Shown piece by piece: positions 7,746 through 14,860 of a DNA stretch of 14,864 nt. The notes beneath the pieces were generated by a model. It was not told the origin of the DNA. It saw nothing but the letters and a program-made list of their open reading frames with translations, and did not search any database. Both the position numbers and the translations under genes were made by a program. Position 1 is the first letter of the stretch, and every line of letters starts with the position of its first letter. The stretch is taken from the NCBI GenBank assembly GCA_026396335.1, contig JAPLWZ010000134.1:1-14864 (forward strand), given 5' to 3'. This stretch comes from Microcaldota archaeon (lineage in GTDB: Archaea > Micrarchaeota > Micrarchaeia > Anstonellales > Anstonellaceae).

Positions 7746-7886
7746 GAAAACCACCCATTTGCCTGGATTGCATCAATGGCGTTAAGGCGGCTAGTTTTTT
7801 AACCTTCATCTATAGCAAAATAACAAAATGAGCCAGGAGGAGCTGTGTAACGGTGCGCCGTTACACAATCCGCCAGCAGAGCTGTC
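7746..7886. promoter_or_regulatory. Non-coding gap between membrane-protein gene and tRNA-Pro
   Basis: The gap holds an A/T run TTTTTTAA (7793-7801 region) that reads as TTAAAAAA on the minus strand about 50 nt before the membrane-protein ATG, and CTATAGC (7810-7816) that could serve the tRNA on the plus strand. No TATA-like sequence lies 25 nt before the tRNA itself, so the tRNA probably has a long 5' leader, which would include the hairpin at 7844-7867. Assignments are tentative. Confidence 0.35.
7844..7867. repeat. Perfect 10-bp inverted repeat with TGCG loop
   Basis: TGTGTAACGG and CCGTTACACA are exact reverse complements separated by TGCG. As RNA this is a stable 10-bp hairpin ending 19 nt before the tRNA-Pro 5' end. 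As DNA it has the shape of an operator for a dimeric regulator. It has no T-tract after it, so it does not look like a terminator. Confidence 0.85.
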
Positions 7887-7959
7887 GGGGCCGTGGGCTA
7901 ACCTGGTACGCTACCGCGTTCGGGACGCGGTGATCTGAGTTCAAATCTCAGCGGCCCCA
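7887..7959 (+). tRNA. tRNA-Pro (anticodon CGG)
   Basis: Full cloverleaf of 73 nt. Acceptor GGGGCCG (7887-7893) pairs perfectly with CGGCCCC (7952-7958); the discriminator is A7959. Anticodon stem CCGCG/CGCGG (7914-7918, 7926-7930) closes the loop TTCGGGA, giving anticodon CGG (7921-7923), which reads CCG proline codons. The T-arm is CTGAG-TTCAAAT-CTCAG (7935-7951). The D-arm is weaker, with a G-T and a T-C pair at its ends. There is no intron, and CCA is not encoded (CTT follows the discriminator), so it is added enzymatically. Confidence 0.96.
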
Positions 7960-7990
7960 CTTTCTTTTTTATCCCGCCCATTCATTTTTT
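7960..7990 (+). terminator. T-rich tracts after tRNA-Pro
   Basis: Immediately after the tRNA, TTTCTTTTTT (7961-7970) and a second run of six T (7985-7990) lie on the plus strand with no hairpin. Oligo-T tracts are the usual archaeal intrinsic terminators, and these would end the tRNA transcript before it runs antisense into endonuclease III. Confidence 0.6.
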
Positions 7991-8656
7991 TCAGCGCATC
8001 TCACTTTTTTTCAATCCGACTTTCGGGCAGATTTTATTCAGAGGGCACTTGCTGCACATGGGCCGGCGCGCAATGCAGATTGCCCTGCCATGGTGCACAA
8101 ACAGGTTGGAAATGTTGAGCCAATCTTTGCGCGGAATGCGCGCCATCAGGTCGCGCTCTATTTTATTTTGTGCGTGCTTCCGCGTCAGACCCATCAGATG
8201 GCTCAGCCGGATTGCGTGCGTATCGACTGGCACACCCTCGATCACGCCGTATGAGTTGCCAAGCACTATGTTTGCTGTTTTGCGCGCGACACCCGGCAGG
8301 CGAAGCATTTCATCCATTCTGCTCGGAACTTTCCCGCCAAACTCATCCACAATCAGCCTGCAGGACTCTTTGATGTTCTTTGCCTTGTTTCTGTAAAATC
8401 CGATTGAGCGGACAAGAGATTGCAATTCAGCCAGATCAGCATCAGCAAAATCCTTGGCAGTTCTAAAACGCTTGAACAGCGCAGGCGTCACCATATTCAC
8501 CCGCTTATCCGTGCACTGCGCGGAGAGAATGGTGGAAACAAGAAGCTGCAGGGGATTTATGTAATCAAGCGAGCATTTTGCCGCAGGATATGCGCGCTTC
8601 AAGATAGCGAGGATTTGGAGTGCACGGGCTTTCTTCTGCGCCGATGATTCAGCCAT
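7991..8656 (-). CDS. nth: Endonuclease III, DNA glycosylase/AP lyase
   Basis: Base-excision repair enzyme that removes oxidised pyrimidines and cleaves at the abasic site. The 221-aa protein is standard length. It has the helix-hairpin-helix LPGVARKTANIVL (120-132) with catalytic lysine K126, the catalytic aspartate D145 in VPVDTHAIRL, and a complete C-terminal 4Fe-4S motif C194-x6-C201-x2-C204-x5-C210, so it belongs to the Fe-S branch of the family. The ATG at 8656 has no Shine-Dalgarno but a TATA-like CTTATAAAAC is centred about 25 nt upstream on the minus strand, pointing to a leaderless mRNA. The same A/T element faces tRNA-Arg. The gene ends in TGA next to the T-tracts that follow tRNA-Pro. 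Confidence 0.96.
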   Translation of the reverse strand: MAESSAQKKARALQILAILKRAYPAAKCSLDYINPLQLLVSTILSAQCTDKRVNMVTPALFKRFRTAKDFADADLAELQSLVRSIGFYRNKAKNIKESCRLIVDEFGGKVPSRMDEMLRLPGVARKTANIVLGNSYGVIEGVPVDTHAIRLSHLMGLTRKHAQNKIERDLMARIPRKDWLNISNLFVHHGRAICIARRPMCSKCPLNKICPKVGLKKSEMR

Positions 8657-8676
8657 GGGCGATTTTTGCCGTCATG

Positions 8677-8686
8677 TTTTATAAGC
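8677..8686. promoter_or_regulatory. TATA element shared by endonuclease III and tRNA-Arg
   Basis: TTTTATAAGC is nearly self-complementary in its core (TTATAA). Its centre is about 25 nt from the nth ATG on the minus strand, and 38-40 nt from the tRNA-Arg 5' end on the plus strand, which would leave a tRNA leader of about 14 nt. It is the only TATA-like sequence in the 63-bp gap. Dual use is inferred from spacing. Confidence 0.55.
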
Positions 8687-8719
8687 ATCAGTCAGTCGAA
8701 TTAGGGACGCAGAAAACGC

Positions 8720-8794
8720 GGGCCCGTGGCGCAGCCTGGATAGCGCGGCAGACTTCTAATCTGAAGGTCATGGGTTCAAATCCCATCGGGCCCG
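8720..8794 (+). tRNA. tRNA-Arg (anticodon TCT)
   Basis: A 75-nt cloverleaf. Acceptor GGGCCCG (8720-8726) pairs with CGGGCCC (8787-8793), discriminator G8794. The D-stem is GCGC/GCGC (8729-8732, 8743-8746). The anticodon stem has four good pairs, with a G-A mismatch at the top position (27-43), and the loop CTTCTAA (8753-8759) gives anticodon TCT (8755-8757), which reads AGA/AGG arginine codons. The T-arm is ATGGG-TTCAAAT-CCCAT (8770-8786). There is no intron and CCA is not encoded. This tRNA is a substrate of the ArgRS whose gene in this window is interrupted. Confidence 0.96.
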
Positions 8795-8809
8795 TTCCTT
8801 CTCCTACCG

Positions 8810-8854
8810 GCATGCTAACATATATAAACAGTATTTACCATATTAATAGCATGC
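8810..8854. repeat. 8-bp inverted repeat enclosing TATA box and start codon
   Basis: GCATGCTA (8810-8817) and TAGCATGC (8847-8854) are exact reverse complements. They flank the TATA-like run ATATATAAA (8820-8828), centred about 26 nt before the ATG at 8851, and the right arm covers that ATG. The gene is therefore probably leaderless, and the arms are placed where a regulator could block the promoter or RNA pairing could hide the start. Each arm contains the self-complementary GCATGC, so some of the symmetry is trivial. Confidence 0.55.
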
Positions 8855-9453
8855 TTATCCACGACATAAGAGGGCAGGTATTCAAAAATGAGCCTATTAT
8901 CGGGAACTGCTATGGCAACCCGCTAGCAGTGGCGCTGAGGGATGCAAAAAGCGTGAAGAAGGAATTGATACCCCTGATTGATGAAAACCGGGGCAGCGTA
9001 AAAATCATTGCAATGCACCCGTGCTACCTGAATACGATAAACCACAAGGCATGGATGCACCCTAAGCTTCCGGATTACGAGCGGAACCTTTTTGCGCTTT
9101 ACAATAACCCGCTGAATTTTGAAATTTCCATATTTGCGCTCCACAAAGACAGAGGCGATCTGGAAACCACCAGGGCAGTATTCAAGAAAGGGAAGGTGGA
9201 ATTCCGCCAACCCAGCATTATTATGGAACACGTGCCAGGCGGCAGCATAGTTAAGTCCGCAAGCCAGGCTGAGCTTGAAAAACTGGATGATGTTGCCAAG
9301 GACCCGAACCTCATGGCTGTGCTGCTCGTTGGAATGTACTACAAGGATTGCATAGGAATCTGCGATAACGAATTCACGGGTCTGCTTTTGAAACATGGCA
9401 GGGAAGACGTGAAAATCGCAGTCAATTTCATGCTAACTGTGATCAATCACTAG
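8851..9453 (+). CDS. Hypothetical protein, 200 aa, not recognised
   Basis: I do not recognise this protein. It is 200 aa, soluble-looking, with no signal peptide or membrane helix. It begins MLIHDIRGQVFKNEPIIGN, has a mixed alpha/beta composition, a run VKIIAMHPCYLNTINHKAWM (about 50-69) with several His and Cys residues, a charged middle, and a hydrophobic C-terminal part LMAVLLVGMYYKDCIGICDN with two cysteines three residues apart. No known catalytic signature is visible. The ATG at 8851 is chosen because a TATA-like box lies 26 nt upstream; the frame stays open further upstream, but only through the tRNA-Arg gene, so longer starts are not credible. An in-frame ATG at 8812 would fall before the TATA box. 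It ends in TAG. Codon use looks like that of its neighbours, with slightly more A/T at the 5' end. Confidence 0.8.
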   Translation: MLIHDIRGQVFKNEPIIGNCYGNPLAVALRDAKSVKKELIPLIDENRGSVKIIAMHPCYLNTINHKAWMHPKLPDYERNLFALYNNPLNFEISIFALHKDRGDLETTRAVFKKGKVEFRQPSIIMEHVPGGSIVKSASQAELEKLDDVAKDPNLMAVLLVGMYYKDCIGICDNEFTGLLLKHGREDVKIAVNFMLTVINH

Positions 9454-9481
9454 CCCTGCCTTCATTGTGCCGTTTTCCGTC

Positions 9482-9542
9482 TTTTATTTAAACCTTCTCG
9501 AAGTAATGGGTCAGCTTTCAAATGACAAATAGCATAAATTTT
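9482..9542 (+). promoter_or_regulatory. Promoter region of the UPF0147-PolD gene cluster
   Basis: Two A/T-rich elements precede the UPF0147 gene: TTTATTTAAACC (9483-9494), a good archaeal TATA match that would give a leader of about 40 nt, and CATAAATTTT (9533-9542), rather close to the ATG at 9556. No clear Shine-Dalgarno is present, so I cannot choose between a short leader and a leaderless start. Confidence 0.4.
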
Positions 9543-9555
9543 GCATTGTGGTTTC

Positions 9556-9807
9556 ATGGTAGAACAAAAAGTAGCAGAAGTAATAGAACTCATAGACACT
9601 GTGGGCGAGGATACGTCAGTCCCGAAGAACATACGCCGCGCGCTTTCCGTTGCAAAGGAGAGGCTGAAGGGTGTGGACGAGCTTCCAACGCGCGTGAGCG
9701 CGGCAGTGTATGCAATTGAAGCAGTAAGCGAAGACATCAACATGCCAATGCATGCGCGCACGCAGATCTGGACGATACTGTCTGCGCTTGAGTCAATCAA
9801 GCAGTAA
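9556..9807 (+). CDS. UPF0147 family protein
   Basis: Small (83 aa) all-helical archaeal protein of unknown function belonging to UPF0147 (COG1698). Family features are visible along the length: VAEVIELIDTVGEDTSVPKN near the start, IRRALSVAKERL, and the conserved C-terminal block around INMPMHARTQIWTILSALES. It has no catalytic motif, signal peptide or membrane segment. It is the first plus-strand gene of a run that continues, after a 124-bp gap, with the two PolD subunits. That adjacency suggests possible co-expression with replication genes but does not establish a role. The ATG at 9556 gives the normal family length; the stop is TAA. Confidence 0.9.
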   Translation: MVEQKVAEVIELIDTVGEDTSVPKNIRRALSVAKERLKGVDELPTRVSAAVYAIEAVSEDINMPMHARTQIWTILSALESIKQ

Positions 9808-9931
9808 AAAAGTCAGCAATAAGTAGAGATTAGGAAAACAGCGGACGACCCTTGTGGTGCAAGGTTCGCCCATTTCTGAAAGAAAAACCGCGAGACGCCG
9901 ATAAGGCTGAATAAGCGGACAGGGGAGAGGC
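9808..9931 (+). promoter_or_regulatory. Hairpin-rich leader before PolD small subunit
   Basis: This 124-nt gap is unusually structured. Hairpin 1 (9843-9871) pairs GGACGACCCTTG with CAAGGTTCGCCC around the loop TGGTG: 10 of 12 positions are Watson-Crick, with C-T and A-C mismatches. Hairpin 2 (9888-9918) has an outer stem CCGC/GCGG, an internal loop with GA on one side and TGA on the other, and an inner GCC/GGC around GATAA; ACA follows the stem at 9919-9921. The strong Shine-Dalgarno AGGGGAGAGG (9921-9930) then abuts the DP1 start. It may be a 5' UTR control element or a separate small RNA; folds were done by eye. Confidence 0.4.
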
Positions 9932-11413
9932 ATGAAAGCCGATATTGACGCAATCTATGCCAAGGGCATCCGTCTTAGCCCGGAGGCTTACGACTTTCTT
10001 GACACTGCGGCAATCAGCGCGGCAGTGCTCGAAAAACTGATTGCAAACGCAGGCAACGAGCCCATCATCAGCAAAGAAACAATCGAATCGCTCATTGCGC
10101 AGGAGGAAAAAATCCCGGTCGAGCCGGTGATTATCGCCCGCGCGCCATCATTCAAGCCAATTGCAAAGGAATACTCCTCAGACTTCCGCGTGCTTGAAGG
10201 CTCGGACCTGTCAGGCAAGTCAAACTGCACCGGCAAGATCGACGATTTTGTGGGGCACTTCAGAAACAGGTTCGAGCGCATCCAGAAGGTGCTGAGGAGC
10301 CGATTAAGTGAAAACTCAGTAGTGCCAACGAACAAATTGAAAGCCACGCAGGGCGACAAGGTGCGGCTCATTGCAATAGTCACCGAGAAGCGCGTGACGA
10401 AAAAGGGAAACATACTTCTTGATGTGGAGGATGAGGAGGGCAATGCAAAAGTGGTCATAATGAAGGACACTGCCGGCTTCAAGGCGTGCTCGAAACTCAT
10501 GCTGGACGACATAGTAGCGTTTGACGGCAAGAATGCGGACGAACTTTTCATATCAGACACCATCACCTGGCCGGAAATACCGCTCATGCGAAAACAGAAG
10601 CGGACGGAAAAGGATATTGCAATAGTTTACCTTTCAGACCTTCATTTCGGGAGCAAGAAATTCCTTGAGAACGACTTTTCCAATCTCATTACCTGGCTCA
10701 ATGGCGCTGGCGAGCGGCAGGATTTGGCAGGCAAGGTGAAGTACATAATAGTCGGCGGCGACGTGGTGGATGGCATTGGGATTTACCCGGAGCAGGAAAA
10801 GGAACTGGCGGTAAAGGACATTTACAAGCAGTACGAAATGTTTGACGAGGCTATTTCCAAGCTGCCGGATTACATTGAAGTGATTGTGGGGCCGGGCAAC
10901 CATGACGCAGTGCGCAGGGCAGACCCGCAGCCGCCAATACCAACCGACCTTATTCACACTGATGTAACGCTAGTCGGCAGCCCATCGCAAATCGAAATTG
11001 AGGGTTTGCGGCACCTTGTTTACCACGGAACTTCGCTTGACTCAATCATTGCAGGCATGACTGGGCTTTCATACTCAAAACCCGAAGATGCGATGCTTGA
11101 ACTCATCCGCCGCAGGCACCTTTCGCCAATATACGGCGATAACCTCATCGTGCCGGAGTCGCATGATTATATGGTGATGGATGTCGAGCCAGATATCGTG
11201 CATATGGGGCACGTGCACAAGAACGGGTACATGATGTACCGCGGCACGCTGCTCATCAACTCAGGCACATTCCAGGACAGGACTGACTATCAGGTGAAAA
11301 TGGGGCACGTGCCAACCCCGGGCATGGTGCCAATACTCGAGGGAAAAAGCGGAAAACTGAATGTGCTTGATGCGCGGAACGGAAAAGTGAACTCGATAAC
11401 ATTTTCAGCGTGA
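9932..11413 (+). CDS. polB: DNA polymerase D small subunit (DP1), proofreading exonuclease
   Basis: Small subunit of the archaeal replicative PolD, giving 3'-5' proofreading and anchoring the large subunit. In 493 aa the order is: a helical N-terminal part (1-60), a variable linker, an OB-fold (about 140-215, starting GDKVRLIAIVTEKRV), then a calcineurin-like phosphoesterase domain with all metal-binding motifs: D236/H238 in SDLHFG, D277 and D280 in GGDVVD, GNHD 322-325, H365 in VYHGTS, and GHVH 426-429. Intact residues predict an active nuclease, unlike the degenerate eukaryotic B subunits descended from this family. The ATG at 9932 follows AGGGGAGAGG by one base, the strongest ribosome-binding site in this cluster. 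DP2 starts 39 bp after the stop, so the two subunits are probably one transcript. The symbol polB here means the archaeal DP1 gene, not bacterial polymerase II. Confidence 0.97.
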   Translation: MKADIDAIYAKGIRLSPEAYDFLDTAAISAAVLEKLIANAGNEPIISKETIESLIAQEEKIPVEPVIIARAPSFKPIAKEYSSDFRVLEGSDLSGKSNCTGKIDDFVGHFRNRFERIQKVLRSRLSENSVVPTNKLKATQGDKVRLIAIVTEKRVTKKGNILLDVEDEEGNAKVVIMKDTAGFKACSKLMLDDIVAFDGKNADELFISDTITWPEIPLMRKQKRTEKDIAIVYLSDLHFGSKKFLENDFSNLITWLNGAGERQDLAGKVKYIIVGGDVVDGIGIYPEQEKELAVKDIYKQYEMFDEAISKLPDYIEVIVGPGNHDAVRRADPQPPIPTDLIHTDVTLVGSPSQIEIEGLRHLVYHGTSLDSIIAGMTGLSYSKPEDAMLELIRRRHLSPIYGDNLIVPESHDYMVMDVEPDIVHMGHVHKNGYMMYRGTLLINSGTFQDRTDYQVKMGHVPTPGMVPILEGKSGKLNVLDARNGKVNSITFSA

Positions 11414-11452
11414 GGCGGACATCAGCAGTGCAAGAAATTTTACGGTGTAAAA

Positions 11453-14400
11453 ATGGACGAAGACATAGGAATCGAGCAGCAGGAGTATTTTGCCACGCTC
11501 CACAAGGAGCTTGACCGAGCGTACGCAGTAGCGGAGAGTGCACGCGGGAAAAAGTTTGACCCTTCGCTTGAAGTAGAGATAAAACTCGCAGCAGACGTTG
11601 CGGCGCGCGTGGAAGGGATTGTGGGGCCGCCAGGCATTTCAAAAATAATCCGGGAGCTTGACCAGCAGGGCATTAGAAGGGAAATAATCGCGCACCTGAT
11701 TGTGAAAAAAATCGTGAACGGCGAATTCCCGATTGCGAAAAATGACAAGACGTCATTGATTGAGCAGGCAGTTCGCACGGGCGTGGGCATACTGACAGAA
11801 GGCGTGCTTGTTGCGCCTACAGAAGGCATAAGCAAGTTTGAAATCCGCAGGAATCCAGACGGAAGCGAGTATTTGGCAGTATTTTTCGCAGGGCCAATCC
11901 GCTCAGCAGGAGGAACCGCTGCTGCACAGGCAGTGGTGCTTGCGGATGTTGCGCGCCGCGAACTTTCAGTTGGAGACTTCCGCCCCACTGATACAGTCGT
12001 CAAGCGCTACATCGAGGAAATCGGCGTATACGGCTCCAAGTCCGCGCATTTGCAGTACAAGCCTCCAGACGAGGACATAGAGCACATCGTACGCTCGTGC
12101 CCTGTCTGCATAGACGGCGACCCTACTGAAGACGCAGAGGTACAGGCAAACCGCGACGTGCCAGGCATTCAGTCCAACCGCGTACGCTCAGGCATTGCGC
12201 TTGTAATTTGCGAAGGCATTGCGCAAAAGGCGTCGAAGGTAAACAAATACACGAAAAAAATCGCGCTTGACTGGAGCTGGCTGGAAAAAGTAATCAAGGT
12301 CGCTCGCAAGGAAGGAGTATATCAGCCAAAGCCGGATTACCGCTACCTGGATGAAGCGGTTGCAGGCAGGGCAATATTTGCCTACCCCTCCACAAAAGGA
12401 GGCTGGCGGCTTCGCTATGGAAGGACGAGAGCGACCGGGATAATGGGCAAGGCAGTGCACCCGGCAACAATGTACATATTGGACTCATTCCTTGCAGTCG
12501 GCACACAGATGAAAATTGAGCGGCCGGGAAAGAGTTGCATAGTGACTGCGTGCGACAGCATGCTTGGCCCAGTAGTGAAACTGAAAGATGGCACAGTAGT
12601 GGATGTGCAGACTGCTGAGGAAGCAGAAAAACTTCTGCCTGAAGTAGCAAACATACTTTTCCTAGGAGACATACTGATTACCGTCGGGGACTTTTCCAAG
12701 AGCAACCATCCGCTCCTGCCTGGCGCATGGTGCGAGGAGAGGTTTGAACTGATGGCTGCGAAGGCTGGCGTTGCAAACGTGAAGCACGACCTGTCAGCAG
12801 GCGAAGCAGTGGCGCTTTGCAGGCAGAAAGGGCTGCCGCTGCACCCGCGCTACACATACTTCTGGCATGACATAACCCATGAACAGCTGCGCGAACTTGC
12901 GCTTTGGCTCAAGAGCGGAAAGCCCAACTATGGAATAATGAAACTGGAAACATTTGAGCTTGAGTCCTCGCCTGCGAAAGTTGTGCTTGAGGAACTGTGC
13001 GTGCCCCACAAAGTGGAAGGCGGAAAAATACTTCTCGCTGGAGAGCACGCATACGCGCTTCTCAAAACGCTAGGCATAATGGTGGACAAGAAAATAGTGG
13101 AGGAAAAATTCGAATCCCTCTTTGATGAGAAAAAACCCATACTTGAACTTCTCACTCTTCTTTCAGGAATGAAAATAATGGCAAAGGCGCCGACTTACAT
13201 TGGCTCAAGGATGGGAAGGCCTGAGAAAGCGCGCGAGAGGCGCATGGCAAAATCAGTGAATGTGCTTTTCCCGGTCGGAAATTCTATTGACAAAAATTCG
13301 AGCATCACAAAAGTGTATAACAGGATGAAACTGAAAGGAGACCGTGAGGGGAAAGGAATTGATGTTGAAATTGCGAGGATGAAATGCCGCGCATGCGGGA
13401 ATATCACATTCTCATCAGGCTGCGTATGCGGCGGGCACGCGGTGCTGCAGCGCACCTGCCCCAAGTGCAAGCGGTCAATGCGTGATGAAGAGTGCCGAGA
13501 GTGCAAAATGCAGACAGAAGAATGGGAAAAGCGCTCGATCGACCTGATAAAACTGTTTGAAAGGGCTGCGGAAAGGTGCAGCATGTCGCCAGGTGAAGCG
13601 GCAGACGTAAAGGGACTGGACGAAATGTCCTCATCCTCCAAAATACCAGAGCCGATTGAGAAGGGGCTGCTCCGCGCAGCGCACAAGGTATTCGTATTCC
13701 GCGACGGCACCTGCCGCTTTGACTCAACTGACATATCACTCACTCACTTCAAGCCAGATGAAGTTGGCACGCCTGTTGAAAAACTGCGCGAACTTGGCTA
13801 CAGCACGGACATGGGCGGCAAGCCGCTTACAAACGGCACGCAGATGCTTGCACTCAAGCCGCAGGACTTGCTGCTTTCGCGGAACGGCGCGGCATACATG
13901 CTGCAGGTAGCCGCATTCATTGACGATGAGCTGCAGAAACTTTACGGCATGGCGCCATTCTACAATTTGAAGGCAGAGGAGGATTTGCTCGGGCAATTAA
14001 TGATCGGGCTTTCCCCGCACACATCCGCAGGCGTGCTTGCGCGCGTAATCGGGTTCTCAGACTCGCACGTTGGCTTTGCGCACCCGTACTTTCACTGTGC
14101 CAAGCGCAGGAACACGGACGGAGACGAAGACACAGTGATACTGCTGATGGACGGACTCCTGAACTTCTCTCGCTACTTCCTGCCCGAGTCGCGCGGCGGC
14201 ACAATGGATGCGCCGCTTGTGCTGACAACCGAACTGCACCCGGACGAAGTGGACGACGAAGTGCACTCAATGGAAGCGTGCGCAACTTACCCGCTTGAAC
14301 TTTACGAAATTGCAGACAGGTATGGCTCTGCATCCGAACTGGAATTGGTGACCGTAAAGAAACTGCTTGGGAAACCTGAGCAGTTCGGCTCGCTGCCCTA

Positions 14401-14860
14401 CACGCATGAAACAGCAAACGTATCCGAAGGCCCGCGACAGAGCACTTACCTGAAATTCCAGGACATGAAAGAGAAAATTGATGCGCAGTTCGCGCTCCAG
14501 GACAAAATCCGCTCAGTGAATGCCGCGGATGCTGCAGAGAGGCTGCTCCTTCATCATTTCTTCCCAGACCTTTACGGCAATCTCCGCTCTTTCTCGCAGC
14601 AGGAGTTCCGCTGCCTTGACTGCAAGACAAAGTACCGCCGCATTCCGCTCACAGGCAAGTGCAACAGGTGCGGCGGGAAACTCCTCCTTACAATTTACAA
14701 AGGAGGGATAGAGAAGTACCTCGAGCACTCGGAGCAACTCGTCGCGAGATACAAGCTGCCGCTTTACATGAAGCAGAGGCTTGACCTCCTAAGGAAAGAC
14801 ATAAATTCAATTTTCGCGAAAGAAATCGACAAGCAGAAGGGACTCGCGGAGTTCATGTGA
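11453..14860 (+). CDS. polC: DNA polymerase D large subunit (DP2), catalytic
   Basis: Catalytic subunit of PolD, whose core is of the two-barrel RNA-polymerase type rather than a palm domain. The 1135-aa chain is complete, ending in TGA four bases before the window edge. Visible landmarks are the N-terminal EGIVGPPGISK segment (54-64), FAGPIRSAGGTAAAQ (145-159), a CPVC pair (216-219), a zinc-binding cluster with CxxC pairs at C645/C648, C657/C659, C669/C672 and C681/C684, the active-site motif RRNTDGDED with D889 and D891 as the metal-binding aspartates (plus N887), and a C-terminal zinc site C1054/C1057 and C1070/C1073. There is no intein, though PolD large subunits in some archaea carry one. 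The ATG follows GGTG by 5-6 nt. The C-terminus (KQKGLAEFM) shows no clear PCNA-binding motif. The symbol polC is the archaeal usage. Confidence 0.97.
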   Translation: MDEDIGIEQQEYFATLHKELDRAYAVAESARGKKFDPSLEVEIKLAADVAARVEGIVGPPGISKIIRELDQQGIRREIIAHLIVKKIVNGEFPIAKNDKTSLIEQAVRTGVGILTEGVLVAPTEGISKFEIRRNPDGSEYLAVFFAGPIRSAGGTAAAQAVVLADVARRELSVGDFRPTDTVVKRYIEEIGVYGSKSAHLQYKPPDEDIEHIVRSCPVCIDGDPTEDAEVQANRDVPGIQSNRVRSGIALVICEGIAQKASKVNKYTKKIALDWSWLEKVIKVARKEGVYQPKPDYRYLDEAVAGRAIFAYPSTKGGWRLRYGRTRATGIMGKAVHPATMYILDSFLAVGTQMKIERPGKSCIVTACDSMLGPVVKLKDGTVVDVQTAEEAEKLLPEVANILFLGDILITVGDFSKSNHPLLPGAWCEERFELMAAKAGVANVKHDLSAGEAVALCRQKGLPLHPRYTYFWHDITHEQLRELALWLKSGKPNYGIMKLETFELESSPAKVVLEELCVPHKVEGGKILLAGEHAYALLKTLGIMVDKKIVEEKFESLFDEKKPILELLTLLSGMKIMAKAPTYIGSRMGRPEKARERRMAKSVNVLFPVGNSIDKNSSITKVYNRMKLKGDREGKGIDVEIARMKCRACGNITFSSGCVCGGHAVLQRTCPKCKRSMRDEECRECKMQTEEWEKRSIDLIKLFERAAERCSMSPGEAADVKGLDEMSSSSKIPEPIEKGLLRAAHKVFVFRDGTCRFDSTDISLTHFKPDEVGTPVEKLRELGYSTDMGGKPLTNGTQMLALKPQDLLLSRNGAAYMLQVAAFIDDELQKLYGMAPFYNLKAEEDLLGQLMIGLSPHTSAGVLARVIGFSDSHVGFAHPYFHCAKRRNTDGDEDTVILLMDGLLNFSRYFLPESRGGTMDAPLVLTTELHPDEVDDEVHSMEACATYPLELYEIADRYGSASELELVTVKKLLGKPEQFGSLPYTHETANVSEGPRQSTYLKFQDMKEKIDAQFALQDKIRSVNAADAAERLLLHHFFPDLYGNLRSFSQQEFRCLDCKTKYRRIPLTGKCNRCGGKLLLTIYKGGIEKYLEHSEQLVARYKLPLYMKQRLDLLRKDINSIFAKEIDKQKGLAEFM

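Noticed and set aside
7844..7867. Hairpin as an intrinsic terminator
   Set aside because: No T-tract follows it, and archaeal intrinsic termination relies on T-tracts rather than hairpins; no gene on either strand ends just before it.
7828..7938. Short frame MSQEELCNGAPLHNPPAEL... starting at 7828
   Set aside because: It has a plausible leaderless position but runs through the hairpin and deep into tRNA-Pro, so coding is not credible without expression data.
7887..8794. Integrated element attached at a tRNA gene
   Set aside because: No integrase, no direct repeat of a tRNA 3' end was seen, and the genes between and around the two tRNAs are chromosomal housekeeping or unknown.
8620..8850. 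Longer start for the unknown protein at 8620
   Set aside because: The extension overlaps the 5' end of nth and translates the entire tRNA-Arg gene; the TATA box at 8820-8828 supports the ATG at 8851.
11453..14860. Intein in PolD large subunit
   Set aside because: The active-site motif RRNTDGDED is continuous and the 1135-aa length matches intein-free family members; no splicing motifs are visible.
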